Assembly (NCBI RefSeq): GCF_000226095.1
Contig: NC_016475.1
Location: forward strand, 372,001-436,000
Reading direction: 5' to 3'
DNA length: 64,000 bases
Source of the DNA: Thermothelomyces thermophilus ATCC 42464
Lineage: Eukaryota; Ascomycota; Sordariomycetes; Sordariales; Chaetomiaceae
Positions 23,341 to 36,400 of the stretch are shown here, one piece after another (the first letter of the stretch is position 1; every line of letters starts with the position of its first letter). The position numbers and the translations under genes were made by a program. Under the pieces are notes generated by a model. The model worked only from the letters and a program-made list of their open reading frames with translations. It did not search any database and was not told the origin of the DNA.

Positions 23341-24266
23341 ATGTCCCACTCCTCCGAAGAGACGCCGCTCCTCTCGCCCGAGCTCAGCTCGCCCGAGCGC
23401 CCGCCGCCGTCGACATCGTCGCGGGTCCGCCCCAAGGTGGTCAACCGCATGACATCGAGCGCGCCGCAGCCGGAGCGGCCGCACGTCGAGGCGCACATGG
23501 GCCAGTACGACAGCATCATGCGCGACGTCATCATCGGCTTCTCGGACGGCCTGACGGTGCCCTTCGCCCTGACCGCCGGCCTGTCCTCGCTCGGCGACTC
23601 GAGGATCGTCATCATGGGCGGCCTCGCCGAGCTCTGCAGCGGCATGATCAGTATGGGCCTAGGCGCCTACCTGGCGGCCGATACCGAGCGGCAGCATTGG
23701 TACGTTAATTAATTATCATTTTCCCCCCAGAAAAGCCAACGAATCGAAGAATTAATTAGTCCTGACTTCCTCGTCTCCGCAGGGAAGCCGAACTGGAACG
23801 CGAGTCCGCCGAGGTCGACGCGTGCCCGGCCGTGGAGCGCACCGAGATATACGACATCCTCGCCCGCTACGGCGTCGGCCGCGAGGCCGCCGCCCCGCTG
23901 GTGGCCGAGCTGACGGCCTCCAAGGACCGGTGGGTGCGCTTCATGATGGACTTTGAGCTGCGCCTGCCCGAGCCCGACGTCGGCCGCGCCTGGGCTTCGG
24001 CCGCCACCATGGGGCTGAGTTACTTCGTCGGCGGCCTGATCCCCATGCTGCCCTACTTCTTCCTGAGCCGCACCGACCGCGCCCTGCTCGTCTCGGTCGC
24101 CATCACCGTCGTCATCCTGCTCATCTTTGGCTTCCTCAAGAACTGGCTGGCCATCCGCACCCGCAAGGCCGGCCTTTGGGGCTCGGTACAGACCCTGATC
24201 GTCGGTGCGCTCGCTGCCGGCACGAGCTACGCCATCGTCCGCGCGCTGGATCACGGGAATGTGTAA
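23341..24266 (+). CDS. CCC1: Vacuolar iron/manganese transporter, CCC1/VIT1 family
   Basis: Exons 23341-23699 and 23783-24266, joined across an 83-bp GT/AG intron within the Trp codon, give 280 residues. After a disordered Ser/Pro-rich N-terminus the protein shows 'RDVIIGFSDGLTVPFALTAG', the signature first membrane helix of CCC1/VIT1 proteins, then 'GGLAELCSGMISMGLGAYLA' in helix 2. A cytosolic loop rich in Glu follows ('WEAELERESAEVDACPAVER'), which in plant VIT1 forms the metal-binding domain. The last three membrane helices include 'GLSYFVGGLIPMLPYF'. Family function: proton-coupled movement of Fe2+ or Mn2+ from cytosol into the vacuole to limit metal toxicity. The length and five-helix layout are typical, so the gene looks intact. 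Confidence 0.93.
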
Positions 24267-24683
24267 GTCGCAGGATCTAATTACGAAAGGAATTTGGGAC
24301 GGCGTTGGGGATCGAGTCATGTCATGGGCGCTTGCTCGGGGTTGTAATATCATTAGTATCAAGTCCGGGCCGCTCCTCCCGATCATGACGATTAATGCCT
24401 GGGAATAATCATCGCTTTCTATCCACATGTTGAGGTTGATAAACCGGCACGGGAAATGGGAATGGAACGGGAGATTCCGTTTCGAAAAAATAGAGAGTTG
24501 AAATAGAAGCATAATATACCACCTGCACAAATGCCTAATTATAGCAGGCGTTGTCTTGACAGAATGTCTGTGTCGTGTAGGTACCAGAGCGTCACATTAC
24601 CAGGCACGTTTCTCCCAGTTTGCGGCAGTACATACAACCAAGCCGTCTTTGACATCGCGCCCTAATTTCAAGCCCCAGCCTTT
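24267..24683. other. Intergenic between convergent genes
   Basis: 3' flanks of the CCC1-like gene and of palA/RIM20. Nothing else is seen. Confidence 0.5.
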
Positions 24684-27568
24684 CTAACCAAACCGAATCC
24701 CGGAATTCGGATCCCATGTTCCTCTTACTGGAGGGTTTCCACTACCTTGCCTCCCAGCCGCCGGAGCGCTGTTCACCCCAGCAGCGGGAGGCCCTGAGAA
24801 TCTTATTCCCATTTCTGGCGTCCACGCACCTTGCATGGCAGCCACGGGAGCGACGGGTGGCTTTGGCCGAGGTTGTTGCTGTTGGACATTGTCTGCCCAG
24901 CTTTGGATCTGCGCCTCTACAGGTGGCGGGCTCTGGTGGGCGTGGGCACTATTTTGACGCGGTTCCGGGGGCTGTGTCTGTGTGTAGTAGGAGGCTGGAT
25001 TCGGGCTCTGGTACGAATTGGCCTGTGGCGACTGCGGGGGCCCGAGCGAAAGGGATGCAAGCGGCGGCATTGATATTTCACTGGGATATGTTAGTTATTA
25101 CCATCGGGCCATGCTGACGAACTGGTGGTGACCTACTCTTCCAGGGCGCGCGCCTCCTTCCTCCGCTCGTTGACCCAGTGGCGCGCCTGGTTGCGGAATG
25201 CTTCCACGATCCTACTCAGATCGTTGTAGAACTTCCTCCCAACCTCGACATTGCTGACGATTTCCTTGTACTTGTAGTACGCACTGTCGAGCCGCTGTAG
25301 CGCTTTTTCCCTCTCATGATTCCCCTTCTCCCCTATGCTTCTCTTTTGCGCCTCGAATTCACGGTTGGCGCGCTGGAGGTCTGCGACTAATTTTTCCTGA
25401 TCTGCACGCTCCTTCTCTACCACCTCAAGCTCGGGCTCGTACAAGCGGTCCAGGCGCTTGTCGAAGAAATCTTCAAAATGCGCCGGCACGATGGGGGTGT
25501 TGGGGTATGTACGCTCCAGGCGCGCTGCTTCCTCAAGAATATCCGTTTTGATGTCATCAGCTCGGCTTCTGGCCCTGAGAGATTCGACCCGTTTTCTCCT
25601 TCGGGACTCCAGGCGTAAAATATCGTTGTACACTCCTCTCAGCCTTCCTATGGCTGGCTTGAGGGCCTCGGGAATCTCGGTTTTCCTGCTATTCGGGATG
25701 TAGTCCATGATCCCCCTATCAGGACCGGCGAGGATGGCCAGCGTATCCTTGACGGCAGCAAACTTCTCTCGCACCACTGCATCGCTAGAAGTACTGGATG
25801 CAAAGTAACCGTCGATCTCGGCCGCTTGGTTCCACAACCTCGCCCCGCCATCACGACTCGGATCTAGCCGAGATTCTGGCCTCGTCCAGCGCTGGGTACC
25901 ATGTTTCAGCCGCAGCTTCTTGTCTTCTTCTTCTTCGGCTGCCAAAAGCGCTTTTCCTTCTTCAAATATCATCTTGTCGCTCGCGCACAGCTTTTCAATA
26001 TCCGTGAGCCCACGCTGGAGCCGGTTGATGGCATCTGCTTGGCGAATCTCGTCGGCGTGTTGGACAAGCGTGCCGGGTAAACCCAAAGGCTTTTCAAGCG
26101 CCTGCAGTGAACCGGGCAGATTCAGGCTGGAGAGGATTTCATGCAGTTTGTCCGTCATTGACTCAAGCTCGGCGACAATATTGTTGTTAACCAGGCGGTC
26201 CCGCCGCTCGTCATATATCGAAACGGCCACATGGACAGAAAATGGGACAAGCTTGGTGAAAAGGGCGGGCCCAAACTCGGCGTGGTCTCCCAGATACTCA
26301 TAAGGCTTGGCGACCTGAGGCGGAACTCGTGCAACGGCCATGTTGGCACGCTCGAGAATCTTCAGCTCCGGTTTTGGCGGAACAACCTCTACCGGCAGTT
26401 AGTGCTGTTTAATGGAGGGAAGGGAGAAAATCACACGAAAAAAAAAAAAAAAAAACCTACGGAGGTAGATAACGTCGTTGTCCTTCTCGGCCCGTTTCAA
26501 GTCGTTCTCCAACCGTTTCTTGAGACCCTGGAGGTCTTCCACGACGGCCTTGTTAATGTAGCCTCCCTTGCACTCCCTCAGGCCCTCGTTGACGCAGGCG
26601 ATGGCATCAGCCAGCCGGGCCACCTCCTCGCCGTACCGTTTCTTCTCCAGACAATCGCAGGCGGCACGATACTGCGCGGCGGCGGCAAAGTGGTGGTGCT
26701 TCGCGCTCATGTGGTGGATCCAAGCCGAGCTGATGGCCTCGCTACGCATCGCCGCATCGCCTGCCAGGTTGTAGAGATCCGAGACGCGCGCCGCCAGCTT
26801 GGCGATGGAGGCGTCCTTGTACCCGTCCATCACGGCCTTCTGCCAGAAGCACTCCTGGCTCTGGGCCAAGAACAACTGAATCAGAGACTCCAACGTTGCC
26901 TCATCCATGTCGTCAGGAGGATTGGGCATCCGTAGCTCGGGAAGAATCTCGGTCTTCATGTGGTTGAGAACCCCTGCCGCTTGCGAAAAGTAGCTCGCGG
27001 CGGTTTTGAGTCCCTCGGTGTTGCTCCGATTGGAGGCCACGGCTAGCTGCGAGTATAGCGCGGCGAGGTTGAAGAGAATATTCATGAGCTCATACTTGAG
27101 GTTATTCTGCACGAGGGGGTGTTCGGTGTGGTAACCGAGCGCGGGATACCAGGTGAAGTCGACGCCAATCTGTGCAGCAAGTACTGGTGTCAGTGTGCGA
27201 TTCGTGAAGAGGGGCCGGGCCGGGCAGCATGGGAAGGAGAGGGGAATCTACATCGATCGGGAATTTCCCGCTCATCCACACCAGTTGTCCCGCGTATGTT
27301 TGGAGCCTCTTGATGCCACTGGGGTGGGCGTCGCGCGAGTTGACGGCGTCCCGGCGCAAGGCGTCGATGGTTTCGAGGTCATGGCGGAACATGTCCGGGT
27401 GCTGATCATACTTTTTCGAGATATACTGGCGGATCGAGGGGGCGAGCGAAATCTGGGTCGACTTCCGGAAAGGAATCGACAGGATGTTGGAGCTGCAGCC
27501 ATCATCGTGAAAGGTCAGATCGAAGAATCTTTGTCGGGCCAGCGTTCGTCGGCTACTCACGCAGTCAT
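24684..27568 (-). CDS. RIM20: pH-response regulator PalA/Rim20 (BRO1 domain protein)
   Basis: Five exons on the minus strand: 27561-27568 (8 coding nt, ATG ACT GC), 27252-27492, 26461-27169, 25137-26388, 24684-25080, giving 868 residues; each junction keeps phase. The N-terminus 'MTASNILSIPFRKS' matches the start of PalA proteins. Residues ~4-385 form the BRO1 domain ('SGIKRLQTYAGQLVWMSGKF', 'NILFNLAALYSQLA'), which binds the ESCRT-III protein Snf7/Vps32. Residues ~390-720 are the helical V domain, which in ALIX/PalA recognises YPxL motifs of PacC/Rim101. The C-terminal ~130 residues are Pro/Gln-rich and end 'GTWDPNSGIRFG', a PalA hallmark. In alkaline conditions PalA bridges ESCRT-III and the PacC transcription factor so that PacC is cut and activated. 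The third intron holds a long homopolymer A/T run. It differs from Bro1/Vps31 by this C-terminus. Confidence 0.94.
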
Positions 27569-30273
27569 TTTCAGTATGCTGCGACTCCGCGCTGCAGAGA
27601 GCTCCGGAGAGTGGCTTCGGTTTCGCAAAGGAAAGCCTTTTTCTGGGCCCTGGGCGCTCAGCTGTAGCAGCTGATGTCATCGGGCTGGGCCCCCTGAACT
27701 TTTGGGGAGAGGGTTGATGGATGAGTGTTTGGCGGGGTAGTTCGGGCGCAGGGCCCAGGCAACGCTTGTGCAACCAAGTCAAACCCCACATGCAGCCACA
27801 CTGGGTTGACAGCCTTATATCCAAGGCTGAAGCTGCCCATTTCACCTGGTTTCCTGTTATTGTCTTTGGCCTTCAGGTTTTCCAACCAGTGCCAATTGGA
27901 ACTTGTAAAGTCAATTCATCAACAGACGCTTCGTATAATATGCGATTTTCTAGATCTTCCCCAGTAATCTGGCTACACGCGGTCCCAACAATCACACTGA
28001 CTTCTGAGAGCGTCTTCTTGCTCTAGTGTACGAACGACTCTATTTTGAAGCAAAGCAGCCTTTCTCAGGCTTAAAATCGACCAGGGCAGCATCAACGAGA
28101 AGGGCTAGCCTGGATAGAGATAAATGGGAGACGAACCTCCCGCTTCAACGCCGCACAAAAAGCTGATAATTTTCAGCTGATTCCCCCCCATCTCTACGTA
28201 TCGTCATCGGCTAGATTTTGTGCAGCCAGTCTTGTTCGTGGTCCATCCACCGTGGGCCATCTTACACTAATTAACTATGTTCCGGCTTGGCTTTGGCCTC
28301 CAAGAAAGTTCAACGAACGCGTCCGCATATTCGCTGTTTCAACTAGGTCCATTGGCCTCTCTTTCGAAATGGGCCAATGCCATCTACGCGTCGTTGTCCA
28401 GTCGCTTTACCAGAAGCTCGCCTCGGTTTAGACGCCTGGATGAGACTGCAAGCGCTGCATAACCAGAAACGAGACGCACAGGCCTTGCTTGAACCCCGAC
28501 GCCGGAGCTCATGCTCTGCATCATTGTCCCGGTTGACTGGACAGCAGTCAGGTCATAATTATTATGCATGGTCTCACAATGCAACACCCGTCACAAACTC
28601 GCCGCTCGTCCCCTCACCCCCGGATTTGTGGCCAGACATCGATGACGATCTGTCAAGCCGACAGCGCTGCATGCCGCAATCAATCGTCGGTGTTCGTCTG
28701 CCTTCGGCACCGGACCTATTGCATTTACTGTTTCGAGACTGGGGCCAACTTTGGGGACTATTTTCGTCTCCAGCGGGGAGCCTTCCCTGGGATGCGACCT
28801 GCAAGCTGTAACACCTTTGCAGAGCTGTTTTCGTCCCAGCGCAGTGGTTGCGACACTCATGCCTGCATCAATGACCCAACCACTCAAGTTCCATTACTTT
28901 CGAACGTAATTACACATTAGCCGCGTTTGTGCCGGTATGGCGTTTCGGTCGCGCATTAATTACTTCGCCAAAGCGGTTCGGACATCCCCAATCCATCATC
29001 CACAAAGTCTTCCACATCGGCCTTTTTAATGTTGTGAAACACTCCCGCCTCTGTGGAAGAGTCACTCTGATCCTATCCCTGTCTGTATCTGGGAATGCAC
29101 ATACACCTTCAGCTAGTTCGGCGCCGGTTGCGCCCGCCAACCCGACTCTCGCAGCTTTCAGGGCGGCTGCGGCGCGAATCCAATGCTCGATCCCCGACTA
29201 GCCTTATACTCGCTGTATGTCGGCTTGGCCACGGCTGACTAAAACCGGCACTTCTGCAAAGCCTGCGTCTTTGTTCTACGAGGGCCGTCCCGTCTCCTAA
29301 GGGAAGTGAGGGAAGGATTCACGGAGCGGAGCGGTGTTGCCGTGTTGTTGGTTTTGGGGGGGGGGGGGGAGCACCCACGAAAACCACCCTCCCACGACCC
29401 TGGTTCTTCCTTCGGGAGGGGATGGAAGTCCCTAGTAAAGGCTGCTTATGCCTGGTAAATGCGAGCTCTTGGTTGCCAGCGAGCAAGAACTTTGGGCCCG
29501 GGTTTCCTGCATGCTAAATGTGGAAGGGGGGAACACGGCATATCGAAACTGACATCCTAATAGGCTCAGATCATCAGAGCGGTGACGGACACCTGAGCAG
29601 ATCGTCAAGGGTCGAATTTTAATCCGGGGTTTGCCTCACAGAAAACTACTTGGGCGCCGCAGCAGTCGTTCCGTCTCATATCATTCATTGCATCCGTTCG
29701 AGAGCACATCGGAACCGGCATGCAGCGCTTCTCGTGTTGGCATGTCAAATGCCGCTTTCAGCTTCAAATTGACACATGTAGCATCCTCGTCCCCACTCTG
29801 CTGTTCCCTCAGCCGCCGACTTGGGGACGGAGCGGCGCGAGCTACTTCGGACTCTCTCCACGCTAGTCCTGGTTTACAAGACCGCCGCCAGCGTCATGGT
29901 TGTCCGTCAGCCCGAGCCTAAGATATGTGGTCTCCCGGATGAATATCAAACCACGTACAACATGGTCTCGGGTAACGAGCCTCCTCCTCCTCCGGTGAAC
30001 ATATCGGATGCCGCGAGCCTGGCCGCCTCCGGACCCTGGAAAGAGCGGCCTTGTGAGACTGGTATAAACCACGCCAGGACAGGGCCAGCTGATGTGGAAT
30101 ATCTCGAATGTCTCTCTTTGCACCCTGCTGAGCCCATAGCAGATCGAGGGCGAGGGGATTCAATAGGACCCTCGCGGCCTTCCTCAGAACACCTCTTTCC
30201 CCCGGTCTCTTACGGACTAAAGGTGCCAAGTCTGTCGACCCTTCCGCCGTCTTTCTTCTCCCGGACCATCACG
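27569..30273. other. Intergenic between divergent palA and P450 genes
   Basis: About 2.7 kb. The frame upstream of the P450 ATG stays open back to 29821, but the translation there has no P450 or signal-like character. Other frames of 60-140 codons are unremarkable. A G-run lies near 29355, and a TATAAA is at 30063-30068, about 210 bp upstream of the P450 start. Confidence 0.45.
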
Positions 30274-32301
30274 ATGGAGGGACTCGCATTGATTCTGCTA
30301 TACCTGGCTGTCCCGAGCCTTCTATTCTCGGCCGTCAAGAAGCTCATGTCGTGGAGAAAGAACCCCGGACCCAAGGCTCGATTCCCCGGACCGCGGCAGT
30401 TCCCCATCTTGGGTCGCGTACATGACCTGCCGCGATTCTCGCTCTGGCTGAAGTTTAAGGAATGGGCCGACATGTACGGGCCGATCTACTACACCCGGGC
30501 ACTGGATCAACGGTTCGTCATCGTCACGGACGAGAAGATTGCCGAGGAGCTGCTGGTGAAGAGGGGTCACATCTACTCGGGCCGGCCGCAGATCCGCTCG
30601 CTCATCAGGCACAAGGACGGTCCCGCGTATTCCGCCTTGATGGACCGCCATGGTACGTATTCCCCTCTTCTCCGTCCGTCCCAACCACCAAACCCCCCCC
30701 CCCCCCCCCAAAAAAAAAAAAAAAAAAATACGGCCCGTTTCATTGCTGACAGCACACTCTTCCCATTTTGTGTTTCACAAACCAAAGACATCTGGAAGGC
30801 CCAGCGCAAATGGGTGCACGCTGCCATGGCCGAGGCGTACAAGCAGCACTTCTACGGGCACGTGGAGCGCGAGACGAGGCGGTATTTGGGCCTGCTGCTC
30901 CTGGACCCGGCGCGGTTCCTCGACTACACGCGCGAGTACTGCGGGCGCGTCATGTCGCGGCTGGCCTGGGACGACGCGACGCAGGGGCGGGCCAACGGCG
31001 AGAGCGCCGACACGACGCTGCACTGCATGAGCGTGTCGGGCCCCATCACCAACACGGCCACGCCCCTGTGGCACCTGCCCGCCTTCGCCAACCCCTGGTA
31101 CCGCTTCGAGATCCGCCGCGAGCGCGAGCAGCGCGCCTGGTGGCTCAGCAACTTCCGCCTGGCCAAGGACCGCATGCGGAGGGGCGACCTGCCCGGCGAC
31201 ACGTGGGCGTACCGCTACTTTGAGCAGGTCGGGAGAGAGGGGAACGGCGATCTCGACCAGACCGAGGACCAGGAGGTGTTTGCGAGCTGCATGATCGGCT
31301 TCCTCAACCTCGTCGGGGTCATTACCATCAGCGGGCCCCTGAAGTTCTTCCTCATGGCCATGGCCCTGCATCCGGACTGCCAAATCAAGGCACAGGCCGA
31401 GATCGACCGCGTCTGCGGCGACCGCATGCCGACGATGCAGGACTTTGCCGATCTGCCGACGGTCCGGGCGTGCATGAAAGAGACGGTCCGGTGGAGGTCG
31501 AGTGTGCCCTTGGGTGAGTATCTTCCTTCTTCTCAATGAGTTGTATTGACTCTGTTTCCCATCTCTCCCGGAATCAATGATGAGAACTGAAAGGGGGAAA
31601 CGGGGGGAGAAACCATAACCACTGACAGTTATAATCTTGCCAGGTGTCCCTCATCAAGCAGAGCGCGACGACGAGTACAGGGGGGTAAAGATCAAGAAGG
31701 GAACCGTTGTCCTCGCCTGCGAATGGTAAGGAGTCCGGACCTATACTACCATTCGACAGAAACGATACCCTTTCCTCTCTCTCTTTCTTTACATTCCCTC
31801 TAACCCTCTCCACCCCTTCCCGTTGTGGAAAAAAAAAAGGGGGAGGGGGAGAAAAAAAATTCTGACTAATTCTCTTTCCTCTTCTGGATCAGGGCCCTCA
31901 ACCGCGTGCCGAGCCGGTATCCGGACGGGGACAGCTTCCGGCCAGAGCGTTGGCTAGAGCCCGGGTGGCCGACGTACCAGGAGCCGCTGACGCGGTACCC
32001 CAACTTCCGCGAGGGCCAGGCGATGCACACGTTCGGCTGGGGCCGCCGCACCTGCCTGGGCCAGCACCTGGTCGACGACGAGACCTTCGTCTTCGCCGCC
32101 GCCGTCCTGTGGGCCTTTGACCTCCGCCCCAAGGCCTGCCCGCGCACCGGCGAACCCGTGCCCATCGACAGCCAGGCGACCAACAGCCACGTCATCCTCG
32201 AACCCAGGCCGTACCAGCTCAGCATCCGCGTCCGCAGCGCCGAGCGGGGCAAGCGGGTGCTGGAGGGCTACCGTGAGGTCATGGGCGAGTTGAGGCTCTA
32301 A
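30274..32301 (+). CDS. Microsomal cytochrome P450 with non-canonical I-helix
   Basis: Exons 30274-30652, 30788-31513, 31644-31725 and 31893-32301 give 531 residues with consistent phases. The first ATG at 30274 starts a membrane anchor ('LALILLYLAVPSLLFSA', residues ~4-20), then a basic patch and the Pro-rich hinge 'FPGPRQFPILG'. 'DIWKAQRKW' is the C-helix W-x3-R heme-propionate motif. The K-helix E-x2-R is E358/R361 in 'KETVRWR'; 'FRPERW' is the PERF motif; 'FGWGRRTCLG' is the heme-ligand loop with Cys450. The I-helix, which normally reads AGxDTT, is 'LVGVITIS' (301-308): the acidic residue and the paired Thr of the proton relay are missing. The substrate is unknown. A lone P450 with no backbone biosynthetic gene beside it; the NRPS fragment is 28 kb away. 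Intron 1 holds a C-run next to an A-run. Confidence 0.9.
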
Positions 32302-33246
32302 GGATGGGGTGGAATGCTATAAAAGGCGTGATATAAGGGATTATTTTCTTTTCTAGTAGTGTTGGGTGGTTGCTCGTGGCTGATCTCGGTACAGGTAAGG
32401 GATCAGTCTTGAATATCTCCTTCCCGCAGTTGCCGGTACTATTAACCGTGGGACGATACTCGGTTTTCATTTCATTGCTCTCTAGTTCTTTCTCAGTTCT
32501 GTTTGTTCTTTCCCGTCTCTTTCGACTACCCCAGCATCGCACACAGGGGATGAATGAATCTATATCTCGGCTGTCACACATAAACAAACGATTGCTAGAG
32601 TCACCCCAAATATTAAGTGTGGCCATTCTGTCGGTAATTAAGGCAAGAAGACTCGCCACCACTGCCACGAAGTGTACCGTCCCCTTGTTTGGGTCGCACC
32701 GGGCTCACTGTGGTACGCTTGGAGGCCCTCAACGTCTGATAAAAACACATGAATGGACGTCGAGTCCCGTTGTAGCGGCTGATCGTCTCTCCCGCGGACT
32801 TCCGCCCTGAGTAGGTACTTTCCTATAACGAGATCACTCGGCGATGTGTTGAACTATTGGACCCATATTAGATGACGTTGGTGGAAATTCGTGCCGAATA
32901 ACGGGGACGTTTGATAGGGGTAGATCATAAGATTGCCTACCAGGATCAATTGAAGGGTCTGAAAAGGCCTTCTTTATGTGTTTCCGAGATGAGAGAGAGA
33001 GGAGGCACAGTTGCCGTGACGCTCTTGCAAACAGGATTGACAAACGGAAATCAAAGCCAACGTCCGTGTGATGACGGAGCAATTATGAAGTGATTAATTA
33101 ATAGCTCTTCATGAAAACAAGCCGCAGCGGGAAGCAAAAGCATTCATTACAATATCTCTAGAGCTTATTACCAAAATTCTAGTACCTTTGCAGCTTGACA
33201 AGGTCAGTTGCCATCGTCTTACTTATAGCAAAATTACTTATATAGC
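32302..33246. other. Intergenic, left host flank of the retroelement nest
   Basis: P450 3' flank, then DNA without a recognisable gene. AT content rises from about 33100, before the insertion point at 33251. Confidence 0.5.
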
Positions 33247-33251
33247 CACTG
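33247..33251. repeat. Target-site duplication CACTG, left copy
   Basis: CACTG lies directly before the left copia LTR and again at 60317-60321, directly after the right LTR. This proves that everything between arrived as one insertion plus later insertions into it. Confidence 0.93.
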
Positions 33252-33463
33252 TGTCAGAAGCTATAGAGCTTCTAAGGGTATTAGCCACATATATGCCACA
33301 GCTATATAAGGCTGTTCAACGCATTGGCCAGTTCCTTTGTCTATAAATATCAGTCGTTTTTGTCTCCTTTATAGATAGTTTTAACAAGGCACTTTTTCCT
33401 TCGTATAGCCACCTACTATAGACTGCTTTCAACGCTCCTAGAAGCTTATCACTACGTTTAGCA
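33252..33463 (+). repeat. Copia element, left (5') LTR
   Basis: 212 bp, starts TGTCAGAAGC and ends in CA. The right-end copy has the same length. Confidence 0.93.
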
Positions 33464-36400
33464 GTTATAAGCCCGGCGCCTTGACTACTCCTCTACCGAC
33501 GTATCTTTAATATTAGTAGTAGCTTCTTCTATTATAAACTCTCTTACCCTGCTTTAATATGCTTTCGGTAATACGTCTATTATATCTAAGATCCTAGTTA
33601 AGACTTCTATATACCTTACTAGGCCTAGTTCTTAGAACTTATAGTAGATTAAACTATGATTATAGGCTAAATTTGCTAGTATATAGGGATTTATTAACCT
33701 TAATAATGACTATAAGCTAGAGCTAGAAGTTTTATAGTGCCTAACCTATAAGTAAGCTAGAGATAACCTTATCTTAGCTTCCTAGGAGTAACTCCTAGAA
33801 GGATTATTACCTTTAATATCTATAGATTTAATGCCTTCTAATGTAGCTATTATAGCCAAATTTATATAACTATGAGACCTTTTTTATAAAGATATTATAT
33901 ATACTATAGATATTAATAAGTAGATAGGATAGTTATAATGCTAGCTAGTATATATTATAAATCCTAAACTCTATAAAGCTATAAAAGTATATAGGAAGAA
34001 GGATATTAACCTTATTAGAGGGATTATCTAGGCGCTTTACTCTATACTTATACTATCTATCATAACGCTTTATATAATAGTTATAGTATAATATATAGCT
34101 AGTCTTAATATAGTTAAGCGTTTAGGAGTTAACCTATAATATTAGATTTATAACTTTAATGTTACCTTCTAGTAAGCTATCTAATATAATATCCTAGAAG
34201 TATAAGGTATATAAGGACTTTATACCTTTCTTAACGCTATCGTTATATATATTTTACTAACCTAGGTAGCAAATAAAAGGATAGAAATCGAGCTTGCTAA
34301 TAGTATAAGATAGCTACTTCTAGAGCTTAGTACCTTTGTTACGATAGCCGAGATCCTAATTAATAATAATATATAACCTAGAGTCTCCTAGAAGTATAGA
34401 ATCTTCTTGATAACTTATATACTAATACTTCCTATAGCTTAGAAGAGCGGTAAGGAGAGAGGTAGAGACTTATATAGAGACTCTTATAGCGGTTAGTAGT
34501 ATAATATAAGATATCCCTATAAGCATCTAAGATATATATAGGATCTAGTAGACTACTATATACTTAAGTAAGCTATCCATAATAACGAGTAACGCTTGTA
34601 CCTTTCCAATAAGGAGTATAAGAGGATTTGCTAGGAGCTTGATAAGCCGAAGTAGGCTAGACTAAAAAATTAACTTATCGCTAAGTGGGGGGAGCTATCC
34701 TATTCTAGGTAGTTAGGGGTAGGATACCTTAGTTCCCTTAATATATCAATTATTAGCCCTTAGCTATTTGGTAAGCTCTTAACTTACTATAGGGCATTTA
34801 GTATAGTCGCTCTATAATATTATCTTCTTTCGGAAAGCACTTTACTAGACTTATATAGTATAACCTACTTAGTTAATAATAAGAAGTTCCTTTTACCTGA
34901 GATATTCGTTAAGGCAAATAATCCTAAGTTTGTTAAAGCAGGTATAATAAACTTTCCTATTAGTAAGAAGGGTACTTAGGTGATCGAGAACGTTCTAGAT
35001 GAACTATATAGACTATATACTAAGAACCTAACGCTTAAGGATGTCACTATTGTCAAAGGATTCTATATTAATATTATCCCAGAAGCTCTATTACTTAAGG
35101 TAGGCACTTGGTACTATAGCTTAGATTACTCTCTACGTTTTAGAATATTAGAAAATAACGTTATTCTTTATGAGCTAGAACGTAAGTATAATCTTACCTT
35201 CCTTAAATACAAGCTACTTTCCTACTACTTAAGCTTCCTAGACTACGTTTGAATTAGTAAAGCAGGTACTATAAACGTTCGTATATTCTTATGGAATATA
35301 TTCGCTATATATAGTAGAAGGTCCTAGATATAAGCATTACCTACCATAAGAGAAGGATACCAAGGATCTTTAGCACTTAAGAGCTAGCTACCTTGGACTA
35401 GAAGCGTTAAAAGCGCTTATTAATAACGCTAGAAACGTCTATATTAAGGGGATAGCATATATTAAGTACGAGAGCTACGCTTATACTTATATAAGCAAGG
35501 TTATCTCCAGGAAAACACTACCTAAGTAGAAGTCTATATACCTATTCTAGTAAGTAGCCTAGGATCTATTTGACTATCCTAAAGCAATTAATAGATTGCG
35601 ATAGCTACTTATAATTATTAATAAGTATAGTAGGAAGCTCTTCCCTTTCCTCTTAATAACAAAGTCACTAGACTAGATTATAAGAGTTATCTAGAATTTC
35701 GAGAGCTAGGTAAGACGCTAATATAGACTTGCTATCCATAAGATCAAGTAGGATAACGATACTACGACGATTAGTTTAGCAAGGTATATATCGACACGCT
35801 ACCAGACTTAGGCTATAGAAAGCGGTATTGATTTTAAACTCTTACCTTTATATACCCACGAGCCTAATAGACTAGTAGAGCGAGTAGGGCAAGAACTAAT
35901 CTTACACTTAATTAAGATACTTAATGATACAAATCTGCCTATAAAGCTCTAGTTAGAAAGTATATAAGCGGTAATATACTTATATATAATAAGCCCGAGC
36001 TATGCTTACTCGTTTAGAACTCCTAATAAAGTGCTCTATAGCTAGTTTAAATAGTATTTTCACTAGTACGAACCTAGCTTGATAATTATATTAACTAGCG
36101 ACCTATACCTAGACTAGAGTAATATCTTTATATATAGATACTAGGTATATATCCTTTATAAGGATAAGGAAGCTAAGTAATGTATAAAGGACTTTAAGGT
36201 ACTATTATATAGGCTAATAAGGTATCTTATAGGATATTATATATTTAATATCTATTACGTTTAGATACCTAAGCTTAATAGGGTTATTATAACTTATAAT
36301 ATTCGCTTCGATAAGAAGACTTTCTACCGTCTATATAAAGAGTAGCCGATAGAGTCGTCGCTAGTAGTAGTAAGCTAGGAAATCAATTAATTCGATCTTA

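Noticed and set aside
29821-30273. In-frame extension upstream of the P450 start
   Set aside because: Translation lacks any P450 character, and the ATG at 30274 gives a proper membrane anchor; the upstream part contains a TATA-like element.
34980-35252. Open 90-codon frame as a separate gene
   Set aside because: It matches the copia protease-to-integrase region and is part of the decayed polyprotein.
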